Notes: generated by a model not told the origin, from the sequence alone. Counted from the stretch's first letter, positions 20,520 to 31,984 are shown. The stretch is 64,000 nt of DNA from Prorocentrum cordatum (GCA_963575745.1 CAUYUJ010003688.1:1-64000); one strand, 5' to 3'. Program-made: numbers and translations.

Positions 20520-21110
20520 AAGTTCGACGAGCGATGCAGAGAGGCCCGCTTTGAAAAGGATCCGCCCTCCCCCGTCCGTGTAACTGCTGCACACATTCTG
20601 CACGTCTGAGGACTAAGTTTAAGGAGTTCTCAAGCGAGAAACCATTTTTTAAGCAGTCGCCTCCAATCGTGCAGCTGCTACATCTGTTCAAGCTGATGGC
20701 CAGACAGTATGGGAAGTCTCAAACTAGTTCCCCACTATGAGAAGGAACCGTTCTCCATCTTTGTGGCGACACAAAGTGTATGACGAATGTGTGCGGTGCC
20801 AAGGTGGGAGTCACATGTTGAAAACGTACCGCCCTCCATCCTCGTCGCTGTTGCGAGCTTTGAGACGTGTGTGCGCGGCGCTGAGGCGAGAGCCCCACTT
20901 TGAACATGTATTGCCCTCGATCGTTGTAACGGCTGCTAGGTTTCAAGGCTAACTTGCGCGGCGCTAAAGCGGCAGCCCCATTTGGAAAGGTTACTTCCCT
21001 CCACTCTTGTAGCTGTTCGGAGTGTCCAGCGTCATGGTGACGAAAGGGTGAGGGTGTCCCAGGCGAAACGAGGGCCACTCTGCGGAAACGTCTGGTGGTG
21101 CGACAGCGAG
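20520..21110 (+). repeat. Degenerate ~80-100-bp tandem repeats
   Basis: Six or so units share CC(G)CTTTGAA, (CC)GCCCTCC, TCGT(T)GTAGCTGCT and TGTGCGCGGCGCTGAGGC words. Divergence is high. No frame persists through it. Confidence 0.65.
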
Positions 21111-21118
21111 GAGTTAAC

Positions 21119-21250
21119 TATCAAAAACGCCTGCGGCGAATCACCGCTGTCCCTACATAGCCTTTTGGACACGCTCATGCGGCCAATTGTTGGGCCGAAG
21201 TCTGGCCAAGCTATTAGACTATGTGTTCCCCCCAGCCGTTGCGGACCCCC
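21119..21250 (+). repeat. Dispersed repeat D, copy 2
   Basis: AACGCCTGCGGCGAATCACC and TCTGGCCAAGCT match copy 1 (3397-3515) in order. 21320-21410 also resembles 20290-20385 (CAACGATGTTG, CCGCCCTCC), so this area has further local duplications. Confidence 0.6.
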
Positions 21251-21599
21251 TGGGGGGAATATTTTGGGAGAGGAAGAGAAAGGAGGATGAGCAGGAGGAG
21301 GAATAATAATGAGAAGAAGGCCAGTGTAAACCCAAGACCCATCAACGATGTTGGAAAGCACCCGCCCTCCAAGCTCCCTTTTCACAGGCCCCCACAAGGG
21401 TTCATTTCCACTGAGGGAAGTGCCCAGGTTGGGGACAACCGTGTGAAAACCATGACGCGTGCCAAAACACCCTTCTCAGGTCAGGGTTTCAACGCCACGA
21501 GTCAACCTGACTGTTGCGGCCTGATGATCTTGAATCGTGCCAGAAGACCATTGATTTCAACACCGCGAATCAACGTAATTGTTGTGCCCTGACAATCCT

Positions 21600-21915
21600 G
21601 AATCATTCCAAAACATCCGATGCGGGGTGGCGCAAGGCGGGGGCCGACCGCAAGAAGGAGGCCAAGCGCAAGGCGGAGGCCGACCGCAAGGCGGAGGCCG
21701 AGCGCAAGGCGGAGGCTATTCGCAAGGCCCGCCTGCTTTCGATCCCATTCGACGTGATTTTGTTGCCACCTTCCCGATCCCGATACTGATCTGGGCCTAT
21801 CTTCTCATGCCGATCTCGATGTCGATCCGATCTGGTGATGCCGATTCTGGGCTCGATTCTGCTATGTCTCCAACTCCCATCGATTCTGGCTCCGATTCCG
21901 ATCTCCACATGGGAA
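21600..21915 (+). repeat. Family R copy 2
   Basis: 21630-21730 encodes RKAEADRKAEAERKAEA from an 18-bp minisatellite (GAGGCCGAGCGCAAGGCG). The flanks are GATTCCGAT-rich as in the other copies. The helix frame runs into divergent sequence; no complete gene. Confidence 0.7.
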
Positions 21916-21919
21916 GGGG

Positions 21920-22345
21920 ACATGGGGGCAGGATGGGGTGCAGGATGGGGATCCTGGGTGGAGGGTCTGGAGGAGCGTGGGGAGGAGGGAGGAGCAGGGG
22001 GAGGAAGAGGAGCAGGGGGAAGGAGCAACAGGGATGATGAGGCGGAGGTGTAGAACCAGGACGAAGAGGAGAGGGAGAAAGATAAGAGGTAGTTAGGACG
22101 AGGAGGAAGCCGTGAGGAGGAGGAGGAGGAGGAGGAGGATTAGGAGGGGAAGAGAAAGTGGATGAGGAGGGAATCGAGAAGGCGGATGCGGATGAGGAGG
22201 AGGAGGACGAGGAGGAGGAGTATGAGGATGAGGAAGAGGATGAGGAAGAGGATGAGGAAGAGGATGTTGTTGATGATGATGATGATGATGATGAGGAGGA
22301 GGAGGAGGAGGAAGAGGAGGAGAAAGAGGATAAAAAGAGGAGGAA
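21920..22345. repeat. GGA/GAG purine-rich tract
   Basis: Low-complexity tail that follows family R copy 2; a similar purine tail follows copies 1 and 3. Confidence 0.8.
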
Positions 22346-22728
22346 GAGGATGGTGATGGTGACGATGGTGATGGTGGTGGTGATGGTGGTGTTGATGATG
22401 CTGTTGATGATGTTGATGGTGATGTTGATGGTGATGACGACGGTGATGATGATCATGATCATGATCATGATCATGATCATGATCATGATCATGGTGATGA
22501 TGAACATGATGATGCTGATGATGATGAGGGTGGTGAGGATGCTGATGTTGCTGGTGATGTCGATTGTGATGTTGATGATGCTGATGAGGATGATGCTGAC
22601 GCTGCTGCTGATGCTGATGCCGATGACACTGATGGTACTATTATTAGTAATAATATTATTATTACTGATAATAATACTGATAATGACAATGATAGCACTA
22701 ATAATGATGATGATGCCGATGATGGTGG

Positions 22729-22795
<67 letters not shown>

Positions 22796-22830
22796 GGCGA
22801 TGATGTCGACGACGACGATGGCGGTGGTGG
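22346..22830. repeat. GAT/GTT/GCT microsatellite complex with GATCAT core
   Basis: Mixed ATG/GTG units. 22449-22492 is a pure (GATCAT)n run, a self-complementary hexamer. 22640-22680 is TAATA-rich, and 22730-22790 is (GAT)n. Confidence 0.9.
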
Positions 22831-22989
22831 TGGTGATTTAGCGGATGGTGACGAGCATGGTCGTCGGCCGGGCGGGGGCGCCCCCTCGCATCTGGTCGGC
22901 GCCCAGGGCACCGTCGATCAAGCAGTGGGCCGTGGACGCCCAGCCGCGCCGGGATGCGGCGCCGGCAGCGAACTCATCCCTGCGAGGGG

Positions 22990-23200
22990 GTTCTTAACGC
23001 AACTTGGGACGGGGGGTCTCCTGCGCGCTGTGGATGGCCTGCGGCCTCTGGCTCGTGGACGCCCAGTGCTTTTGCGACAGCATCGGGTCGGCCCGACTTG
23101 CTCGTGCGGCGACGGCCCTGGGCTTCCCGCCCGCTGCCCTCCTCCTCGAGCAGCAGCTGCGCTTTGCGCCGAGGGCGCGGCGTTCCAACCCGCAGGCCGC
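22990..23200 (+). pseudogene. Possible reverse-transcriptase fragment
   Basis: One frame here reads WLVDAQCFCDSIGSARLARA then LGFPPAALLLEQQLRFAPRA. The pattern (hydrophobics)-D-x3-CF-DSI, then LGFP and a helical stretch ending in APR, resembles the palm motif A region of non-LTR retroelement reverse transcriptases (D-x-x-K-x-YDSI class). The Lys and Tyr of the consensus are missing, no YADD motif was found downstream in frame, and the reading frame decays after about 23200. If real, it is a dead retroelement piece. Assignment is by memory of the fold pattern only. Confidence 0.25.
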
Positions 23201-24110
23201 GCGACTCGAGGGTTGCGCAGCGGGGCGCGTTTCGCTCGCCGCGCGACCTGCCGCATCTCAGACGGGCCGACGGCCGCCCTCCCCGTGGTCGGTATGAGGT
23301 GTTGGGCCGACGACCTCTCCCGGCGAGTCCTGGGGCCCCGGGCTGCCGCGAGGGAGCGACTCGCCAAGGGGGTGGCGCGCACGAGCGATGGGGTTGGAGG
23401 CTGAGGGTTTACAGGTCGCAGCCGAAAGTGCGGTGCTGTGCTCGGACCGTCGCGACGCGCGCCATGTGGCATCTTGCCTCGAGAGGGGAGGATAATCGCG
23501 GTCGGTCCAGTCCAGCAGGCAAGCTGTTTTGGCCTGGGCACAGGCACAGGTCGGCATGCGCGCACGACCCAACGCAAGAGAGTTTTCAAAGGTTTTGCCA
23601 TGCATCGTAAGATAGATCGTTTTGCTAGAGTGTCGTCCAGATATCACCCAGCCATGCGCCTCAAGGCCTTGGGGCCGCAACCAGCAGGGCAGTGCGAGCA
23701 TCAAGTCCACGGCGTGTTCGGCAGTAGCGTGGTTCAGATGAGACGCGGGCTCGCCGACATTGCGTCTCCTGCCAAGCGAGGGCTTTGCACCGCGTCGCGA
23801 TTGGATTTGGGATGCGCCAGTCAAGACCCAGGCGATCGCCTTCCTGGTGAATGCTTGCGTCAGTGGCTGTCGCCTTGACCTGCCGCGCCCAAGCTCAGAG
23901 CGGGGGTCCAGGTGGCGCGGCCCAAGGCAGCCGCTAGGCTAGCCGATAGTCCAGAGGCCCGGCGTAGTCGCCACGTCAGTCAAGGGAGGAAGAACCACCC
24001 GCACCGGACAACTGGCGCTTACTGTAAACGGCCTTGGGCGTTTACGAAACGGCCCTGCCCTGCTCGACTCCTTCGGTGGGGGCGTTTCGTAGACGGCCTC
24101 GCGTGTCGGG
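23200..24110. other. No recognised gene
   Basis: G+C-rich ordinary sequence; overlapping open frames on both strands, none with a domain. 24025-24100 has a weak stem around CGTTTACGAAACGGCC and GGCGTTTCGTAGACGGCC. Confidence 0.5.
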
Positions 24111-24120
24111 GTGGTTATTA

Positions 24121-24173
24121 TGGGGGTGGATTTTTTGCCCTCTGATGATGAGAGGACAAAAAAGCCACCCCCA
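24121..24173. repeat. Strong hairpin, 23-bp arms
   Basis: TGGGGGTGGATTTTTTGCCC and the next CTCT pair with the inverted copy at 24151-24173, with two mismatches and a 7-base loop (GATGATG). Words from it (TTTTGCCCTCTAATGATTA) recur at about 24207. Confidence 0.85.
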
Positions 24174-24385
24174 TGGGCTACTCTTAATGATTCGAGGACA
24201 CCATGTTTTGCCCTCTAATGATTACGAGGTGACTGCAGGCATTGGTCCCTTGATTCGAGTCTGATCAGGGGAGCCCTGCCTGCAGTCGCCCCGCGTGCGA
24301 TGCAGCACCGGCGGGGCCCCGTGCCTGCCGCCGACGGGGGCGCCGGGCCTCCGGGGAGCCCCGCTTGCAGAGTGGGGTTTAGTTT

Positions 24386-24591
24386 TAGGTCGGGCCTGTC
24401 CCCCTACAGGGGGATTTTCGACGGAAAATTAACAATACCCTAAACATGCCACAAAAATGCCCCAAAAAGGTGAACAAATACCCCCCCCAAAAAAGTCCCC
24501 GTACTATGTTTGGATTAATGTTTGATTATGTCTGGGGCATTTTCTTTATTTTTCGTCGAAAATCTCCATGTAAGGGGGGACACGCCCGACT
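24386..24591. repeat. Foldback family G, copy 1
   Basis: 24386-24429 and 24548-24591 are inverted copies at about 85 percent: GTCGGGCCTGTCCCCC...GATTTTCGAC against GTCGAAAATC...GGGGGGACACGCCCGAC. The loop contains a partly mirrored TGCCCCAAAA/GGGGCATTTT pair. Confidence 0.8.
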
Positions 24592-24649
24592 TAAGTTTAG
24601 TTCTGGGGCTGATCTGGGCCCAGACGCGGACTCTGCATATGTAACCCAA

Positions 24650-26350
24650 CCGTTCGAGGATGCCATCCGGCGCCGTCCATGGGCGCCGGCGTCTTCACGT
24701 GTTGCAGCGGCCCGGGCACGGAGCAGGGGGCCGGCGGTGGGCCCCACGGAAGGCAGCATTGCAGAGCCTCGAGTCTCGCTCCCGCGGGCGCCCGCTGTCA
24801 GAAGTGGTGGCGGGTAGCTGTCGGTGGCACCCGGCCCAGGCAGCGCACATTCGATCCTGCGTTCGAGCTTGCTCACTGTGCCCGCGCTGCCGCGAGTTTC
24901 CTGAGGCGCCCATGCGCCGGGGAGGCGCGTGCGGGAGGAGCGCCGAGCCTCAAGCTTTCGTGGCCTCCGACCTCTTAACCCCCCAGGCGATCGCCCAGCA
25001 CGAGTCTGGGGCCTGCTCTGGCTTCTCGGCATTTTGCCGGCGTCGTGGACAAGGGCCCCCGGGCCTACATCCTCGGAGCAGTGGCTCTGCAGCGGCTCGT
25101 CGGAGCCCGTGGGCCCAGGAACTGTTGGGCGGGGGACCCGTGCATGTCCGCTTCTGGATTTTGGTGACGCGGGTGGTTGCCCCGATCTCACATGGCCCCA
25201 TTCCAAGGGGGGTCGGTGTAAGCGTTGCGGTTCTCCAGTGGTTCCATCCGCGTAGGGTTTCAGTTAGCTTCAGAGGGCGGGCCCCTCCCTGGGAGAGCTC
25301 AGACAGTCCTTGGGGGGTGAGCCCTTGGCCCTCACGGTGGCCATCGAGCTGTCAACGGGATCTGTGGTCTGCGTGACTGACTGTGTGCTGGCCCCCTCCA
25401 GCATTTTAACGCGTCGTCTGGAGAGAGCGGTGCTCTCTGAACGCGCCTCGGCGAGTTGCAGCGAAGCGTGGATTTTTCTCGCTCGTCGGTGTGCTTCAGA
25501 CGCCCCCACACCTGCCGGCCGAACAGTTTTACCCGTAACGACCGATTGTGGCAACCACGCTGCCAAGCTGCCGATTTCGAGCCAGAGTGGACTGGATTAC
25601 GGCGTCGCGTATCGTCCCCTCAGCTTTCCTCCTTCTCCTCCCAAAATGTGCGCTGGAAAAAAACAGTTTACCCGTCATTGCCCAGCCCCAGTGGCTGGCG
25701 ACAGGCAGCATCGTTGCCCACGAGCTGGCCGCTCCGTCTGCTCTGGGGGCGAGAGTGGAGGACGCACCCAGGCCGTGATTGCACGAGTCACAGTGAACAT
25801 GGCCAGGCTTGTTCGACGGCGACCTCTGCGTGCCAATTTGGAGGCCGCCCGGGCCGGCGTTTCCAGGAAGCTCGCTGGAGGGAGGAGCGCTATGCCCCCC
25901 CCGCTGCGCCTGCCTCTGCCGCTCTCTTCTCCTCGGTTCGCGCTGTGGCCGCCGAAGGGAAAAGTTGCCGGAGGTGTCGCGGGAGCACGTTCCAGGCTCA
26001 TCATACCACCTGGTTGAACAGCCCGTGTGTGCAGTTAATCCCTCAGGATGTTTTCTGTTCAAGGCTGGCGAAGGGATTGGGCGTTCAAGTTGGCGAGAAT
26101 CAGCTCAAACCTCCCACGGCATGCTTCCCCACAGTGGTGTGAAGCTTTGGTTGTGTAAATCCTGTGGGGTTTTGGGAGCCAGCTGATGAGATCTCTCACG
26201 CAAGTCTGCTCTCACGCAGGTCTGTCTGCCACCCACACCCACAGGTACCAATTATCTCAACAGGACATACGAGGGCAAATGGCCCAACATTAAGGAAGCC
26301 TCAGCGAGGGCCGAGCCGAATGCTTGTGCCTAGTTCGCTTCGCGATAGGT
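24650..26350. other. No confidently recognised gene; possible decayed coding sequence
   Basis: G+C-rich sequence with competing frames. Small Cys pairs occur (GGRCKRCGSP near 25222, KLWLCKSCGV near 26150) that look like zinc-ribbon ends, but frames shift between them and no catalytic domain is seen. A decayed retroelement or multi-exon gene is possible. Confidence 0.3.
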
Positions 26351-26449
26351 CCCATCTCTCTCATCCCATCCTATCCTAGCCTATCCTCCTCCTCCTCCTC
26401 CTCCTCCACATATTTTTCCTCTGCAGCGCCTTTCGACGTAGATTAAGAT

Positions 26450-26865
26450 GCAGCGCGTTCCGTTTCGGTTCTGGGCCGAGGAGCGGGCGGGATTCCGATT
26501 CCGATCCGATGGCGAACCGATCCGATCGTCTCGGATCTTGTTTTCCCTTGTTGCGATTTCAACCGTTCGATCCAATTTGGCTTGGCGCAAGGCGGAGGCC
26601 GACCGCAAGGCGGAGGCCGAGCGCAAGGAGGAGGCCGACCGCAAGGCTGAGGCCGACCGCATCGCAAGGCTGGAGGCCACTCGTAAGGCATGCCCGGTCC
26701 CGATCAGATGCGACTTCGATGCAACTTCCCGATGCCGACTCGGATCTGACTTTCATTTCTGAAGATGTTTTCGATGTCGATGTAATCTGGGAGAGCCGAT
26801 CCTGGTTTCGATCCGATGTTCCCGATTCCCATCGATTCCGATTCTGCTTCCGATTCACCCAGGGC
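26450..26865 (+). repeat. Family R copy 3
   Basis: GATTCCGATTCCGATCCGAT at 26491, TGGCTTGGCGCAAGGCGG at 26577, helix code RKAEADRKAEAERKEEADRK, then a GATTCCGATTCTGCTTCCGA tail at about 26836. An in-frame ATG (26449) gives 104 codons, but the product has no conserved domain beyond the helix; treated as a repeat. A GGA tract (26960-27075) follows. Confidence 0.75.
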
Positions 26866-27099
26866 TTGCAGCAGGGGGCAGGTGAGATAGAGAGGAGCAT
26901 GACACGGAGGGAGGAGGTGGAGGAGCAGCAGGAGTAGGAGTAGCCTGGGAGGGAGGAAGGAGCGGGAGGAGGAGGAGGGAGAGGAGGAGGATGAGGAGGA
27001 GGAGGAGGAGGAGGAGGAGGAGGAGGAGGAGATGGAGGAGGAGGAGGAGGAGGAGGAGGAGGAGGAGGAGGAGAAGGAGCCTGAGTGAGCGACACCAGT

Positions 27100-28790
27100 C
27101 GCGAAGCGTGTCGAAACGAGGATCGCGAAACCGGGCGAGCCTCAGCTCGACTTCGAACTTTCGGCCATCGGCTTGAGATACTCCTATCTGAATGTTTGGC
27201 TACGGTGGGATTCGTGGGCCTGGGGCATACGTGCCCAAGACTCTGAAGCATCTGGCTCGCACAATGCCATATATTGGCGGCTAAACTTAGTATTAAGGCC
27301 TCATGTCGACGCATTCGGTGTCTGTCGCACACCCAGCCCCCCCGCTATGTGCAGTTTCTTGCCCAGCTGGCAAGACGAAACGCACTCCGTGCAGATTATT
27401 TGTATTAAGGTCGGAGCACCATGCCAGGGCATGGCAAGCGCGGATAGCGGAGAAGTGACACTTAATGCAATGGTGGCCGCATTCAGCGAAGCTGTGACAA
27501 GCAATGAACACTTGCACAGAGAACGGGGATGAGGTTGAGGCGTTAGCTCAGATTTGGTCCTGGGACCAGGGTTCTCGAGCTTCATTTCTTTTCTGTAGCT
27601 CTGGGAGGACGTAGTCGGACGAGAAACGCATTTCTCCCGGTCGCATTTTCGAATATGATCTTGCTCTCCAGCCCTGCCGCAATCTGCAGCAACTCTGGTT
27701 ACTATATCCGGCACCGCGATGCCCAGTACCATCCACCACGGAGGGCGAGCCCAATAGCCTCGGTATGCGAGCTCACGAACAATACCACAAACGAAGGATG
27801 ATCTCGATGAAGACGCTGCTGGCCGATTTGATGTAAACGGTCGGCGTCCCGACATTCAGGGCACATGGAGAGTGCCGCTGTTACCCTCTGAACGATAACG
27901 TGCGCCATATCCCCGCCCTCCCCCCCCCCTTTGAGGGCTCGTTTCGATTCCTCCGATTCGATTCGATTCGATTTCGATGGATTCCGATTCCGATTCGATT
28001 GGATTCTGGACTCCCCCCTTCTCCCCCATAATGTAACGCTCCCCCCCCCCAGTGCGTCTCGGGCACTGCCGCAGTGCGCCCGGCAACATAGTCTGTCACG
28101 GTGGGGGACGGGGGCGTTGCGTTGTGCCCTCTCCCGCCCCCCCCCCCCCTTCCCCACTCCCAGAACGCCCGTTACCGCCGCGAATTCACAATGCTCTCAA
28201 ACGCCTCTGTCCCCAACCATCTGCCACTGCACCACTGTCGGTGGTGTACACAACATTGCTCCGAATCCGCTGTAGCGCGGGGAGCAGCGCCTTGAGCTGT
28301 CCCACTGTGGCACGCTGCCTGGGGCCAGGCAGGCGTCCAGAAATCGTGGTCTGCACCTCCGACGGCTCAAACGGAACGGTTGTACCTTTGCCACTGGCAA
28401 CCGAAAAAGGTAGATGGGCGAACGTGCTGTGCCTGATCCCGAGCACTCGCACCAGCTCGTGGTGCTACACTCCTCACACGTACCGTTCCTCTTCTGAAGT
28501 GGGTGGAGACACGCGAACCTATTCAGTAAGAATCAGCCGTCGAAGCCACAATCAGTCCGTCGCCTGGTATTTGAAACACATTTCGTAGGCGAGAGTCTGA
28601 GTGCTCGTTGGCAAGGGCCCCTTGGTTGCAGGAACGGCTCCACGCTCTATGAAACATGGCTCCTTCATGCTCCCCACGACGGGCACACCGACGATGAACT
28701 ACAACTCCTGTAAGTATCATGTCGTCAGAAATCTGCTTCTGCTCTTCGAACGTTATTTCGTTCTAGGACCATGTCGTGGTCGGCCTGCCA
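27100..28790. other. No recognised gene
   Basis: Ordinary sequence. 27940-28015 is a run of GATTC/GATTCG words like the flanks of family R, without the helix code. Open frames up to 184 codons lack domains and strong codon bias. A TTAGCTCAG ... GGGTTCTCGAGC block near 27545 suggests tRNA arms, but no cloverleaf forms. Confidence 0.5.
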
Positions 28791-28793
28791 GAG

Positions 28794-29011
28794 AGGCCTC
28801 CTAGATGGGCCCGAGTAGATGGCTCCGGAGGATCGCGCCGCGTCGGCTACTATGCATCACCGATGCATCGCCGATGCACCTGCGACGTCGGCGATGCACC
28901 GGCGACGCCAGCGCGGAGAAGATCGGGCTCCGCGTCGAGCCCCATCGCCGATGCATCGGCGATGCGTCGGCGAGCCTCAGACCCCATCTGCTCCGACCCC
29001 ATCTAGGAGGA
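28794..29011. mobile_element. TIR element family M, copy 1
   Basis: Ends AGGCCTCCTAGATGG and ACCCCATCTAGGAGG are inverted. The interior is made of GCATCGCCGATGC palindromes. About 220 bp; its sister lies at 49111-49338. Confidence 0.75.
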
Positions 29012-29216
29012 GTAGACTATATAGGAGCGCTGCGGCGGCTGCCCCCTGCTCGGTCCTCCTTTTCGCGCACGCGGCCCCGAGCGGCTGGCCCGCCGGGCTT
29101 GAGTCGGGCCTTCCCCGTCCGCAGGAGGGAGATTCGAAGGTGGTCCAGAGAGGCTCTGGGGACGATCTGTGGATTATGTTTGAGGATGTCTGGCGTATGT
29201 GTCTGGGGTACTTGCC

Positions 29217-29403
29217 CTTTTCCGCCCGAGATCCGCCTGTCGGGGGACAGGCCCGACCCAACGCTGGGCCTCTGTGTCGGCCGCCACGGGAGACCCTGCG
29301 GCCCACGGGCGCGGGCGGGCCGCGCACGCCCAGAGCTTCTCGACGCCGTGATCTCTGCTTTGGGTCGGGCATGTCCTCCTGCAGGCGGATGGCGGGCGAA
29401 GAA
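29217..29403. repeat. Foldback family G, copy 2
   Basis: 29217-29260 and 29361-29403 are inverted copies (CCTGTCGGGGGACAGGCCCG against GTCGGGCATGTCCTCCTGCA). The upstream GGATTATGTTTGAGGATGTC matches the inner side of copy 1. GGATTTCTCAAA-type words at 29415-29490 recur as a 17-bp repeat at 31985-32115. Confidence 0.75.
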
Positions 29404-29499
29404 GAAAAAAGACGCAAGGATTCCTCAAAAATAAAAACAAAGTAGTAAAAATAAGGATATCTCAAAGAAGGATTTCTCAAACCATAGACAAAACAAGAT

Positions 29500-29890
29500 T
29501 TTAAGGCTCGCTGCGCTTCGCCTTCTAATCTTGATCCTTGCACCTACGATGTTTCTGGGCGCGGGCGAGAACACAATTGTTCAATGAGGTGTGTGGGAAT
29601 TGTGCGAGCGGAGGCGAGGCGAGGCGAGTGCGCGGTAGCGCCCGGGGCGGGGCTCAGGGCGCAGCGTTGGTGGACGCTTGAGTGGAGGTGAAGGTGGAAA
29701 GTCGGATGCCGGACGCTAGAGGTCGGAGTGCTGAGCTGATGGAGGCTGGAAGTCTACAGGTGGAAGTCCCACCAGCCAGCCCTTTAGGGCTACGGTGGTA
29801 TAACGAGTTTGGTCTTCTCTCTTCCCCTTCCTTCCCCTGCTCGGGGGAGGGGTAACCTTCCCCTGGACCTGGAGGTGGGGGGGATGGAGG
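29500..29890. other. No recognised gene
   Basis: Ordinary sequence; GGCGAGGCGAGGCGAG near 29610 is a minor repeat. Nothing else seen. Confidence 0.5.
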
Positions 29891-29894
29891 CATT

Positions 29895-30560
29895 AGAGCG
29901 TCCAAGATGGCTCAAGATGGCTCCAAGAGGCGCTCCAAGTCGCAAGATGGCCTCCAAGATGGCCCAAGATACCTCAAGATGGGTCAAGATAGCCTCCGAC
30001 ACACCTCCAAGAGTCCTCAAGACGGATTCAAGTGCCCTTCGAGCCCTCCACGGCGCCCTCCAAGAAGCCAAAACCCCTCAAAAGCTTAAAGAAAGTCAAA
30101 GTGTTTGGCATTCTCGTCTTTTCGCTTCCGATGGGCCTCTGAGGCATCAGGATGGCCCCAAGATGGCCCAAGAGAGCCCCAAGAGGGGCCCAAGAAGGCC
30201 CAAGACGGCCCCAAGATCGCCCAAGAGGCTTCCAAAGAGCGCTCCAACACGTCCCCAAGACGCCGTTTGAGAGCCTCCGAGGGGGGGACCTGAATTGAGG
30301 ACCCCCGCTCTTTTTGAACAATGGGGCCCAAGACGGCCCCGAGGGGCCTCCCAGCCTCTCCTGAAGATTCTCCACCCCGCCCTTTTTGGCCCAAGATGGC
30401 TACAAGAGGGCCCCAGATAGCCCAAGATGGTCTCCAAAATGGCTCAAGATAGCCAGGCATGGCTCAAGATAGCCTCCGACAGATCTCCAAGAGGCCTCAA
30501 GACAGCCTGAATATGGCCCGACATAGCCGAGCATGGCTCAGAATAGCTTCCGACAGCCTC
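29895..30560 (+). repeat. CCAAGATGGC-type degenerate array
   Basis: Units of 10-14 bases (CAAGATGGC, CCAAGAGGCC, CTCAAGATAGCC) fill the interval. ATGGCTCAAG occurs often and mimics part of the spliced leader, a caution for leader-relic searches. Confidence 0.75.
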
Positions 30561-31335
30561 TAGCCGAGCATGGCTCAGGATAGCCTCCAACAGGCCTCGG
30601 GAAAGCTGGCAATCAATTCTGGACGGGCTGGTGGGGATACTTTTTTGGTTGGCGGCCCCGAGGCGGCGGACAGGGAGCGGGCAAGTAAGTCCGGGGCGCG
30701 GTACCCACGAATTAACGAGAAGATTGCCGCCGCAGTGGCGGGCGAAATTCGTTCCTGCGAGGAAGCACGCAGGTGCATGTGCACGGAACAAAATGAACTG
30801 AATTCGAGGGGGCGGGAGGAGAAGTCGCCCGTGCGGCGCCAAGCTCCAGCCGAACCGCCACCGTAAGCGAGGCCTGAACGGACAGCAAGACACTGTGCCT
30901 CTGGTGGGGGATACGCGAAGCGTCAAGAATTGAGAGGAAAGTCGGCGGCCGCATGCTGGAGGACGGGATGCTGACCTGGTAGAGGCTGGGAGTCCCGCGA
31001 GCGAAGCGGCAACACGATATTGAATGAGAGATGTGGCCGGCGCCTCGGCGAGATCACGGGGCCCAGTGAAAGCTGTCTTCTGTTTCCGCCGTTTGCCCTC
31101 CCCTCCTCCTGCTCCTCCGTGCCCTCCTTCCGTCTTCCTGGGCCCCCTCCTGTTTCTCGCAATCCTCACCGTTCCTTCCTCTTCCTCCTTTTTCTCCTCC
31201 GTCCCGCCTCCTGCTCCTTTTCCTTCTCTGCCACGCGGGCCCATTCGGCGCGCGGGCCAGCCGAGCCAAGGACGACGGCTCAGGTCAATCAGAGTGTAAT
31301 GAATTTGACGGCTCTAAGACTGAGTGGAGCTCCTG
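30560..31335. other. No recognised gene
   Basis: G+C-rich sequence with a C/T-rich stretch at 31085-31230. The best frame (30570-30866, + strand) has no ATG context or domain that would support it. Confidence 0.45.
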
Positions 31336-31339
31336 TTGG

Positions 31340-31965
31340 TGCTTTTGTATACCATCGGAGGGCCTTCTTGGGCTGTCCTGGGGCCCTCGTGGGCTGTCTG
31401 GGGGGGCTTGGGCCGTCCTGGGGCCGTGTTGGGGCTCTCTCGGGCCCTCTCTGAAGCATCCCGTGGCTCTGTTGGGGCCCTCTTGGAGGTCTTTTAGGGG
31501 TCTTTTGGGCGCTCCCTGGCTTTCTTGGCGCTTTATTGGCCCATCTTGGGGCCCCATTGGGCCGCCTGGAGGCCATCTCGGGGCGACCTCGGAAGCTCGC
31601 AGACCATTCTTGGGCCGTTCGTGGCCAGAAAAGGCGAGAAGCACAGAGTCGTTCAAAAACCAATGGAAAATTAAATTTTTTTGCCTGTTGAGGCCGTATT
31701 GGAGGTCTTTGCGGGGGCATCCTGGGCCGTTTTGAGCCCATGTTTGGTCCTGTTGGGGCACTCTGGGGCCGTCTTGGGGCCTCTTGGGCCTTGCAGAGGA
31801 CGTCTCGGAAGTGCCTTCTGCTGTCTTGGGCTCCCGATGTAGGCCACGTGTCGCTCTCTTTGGGGTATTTTGGGCCGCCTCGAAGCGTTGTGGGGCTCTC
31901 TTGGGGGCCTGTGGGGTTCATGTGGGGTCCATGTGTGGGGGGGGGGTCGGTGACATGCCGGGTTT
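31340..31965 (-). repeat. CTTGGGGCC array, inverse of the 29.9-kb array
   Basis: The same word class as 29895-30560 but on the opposite strand (TTGGGGCC, GGCCGTCTTGG), about 800 bases away, so the two form a loose inverted pair. Confidence 0.7.
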
Positions 31966-31984
31966 TTCCTTGTAATTTGATAGG

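Noticed and set aside
22918-23601. 227-codon - strand frame
   Set aside because: Pro/Arg/Ala-rich composition typical of antisense to G+C-rich DNA; no motif.
25310-26142. Overlapping 177-235-codon frames on both strands
   Set aside because: Three or four frames are open at once from high G+C content. None shows a domain, and the small Cys pairs fall in different frames.
27540-27590. tRNA gene
   Set aside because: D-arm-like TTAGCTCAG and T-arm-like GGGTTCTCGAGC are too close, and no acceptor or anticodon stem can be formed.
30430-30560. Further spliced-leader relics (ATGGCTCAAG words)
   Set aside because: They recur as units of the CCAAGATGGC array, match only about nine bases and precede no reading frame.
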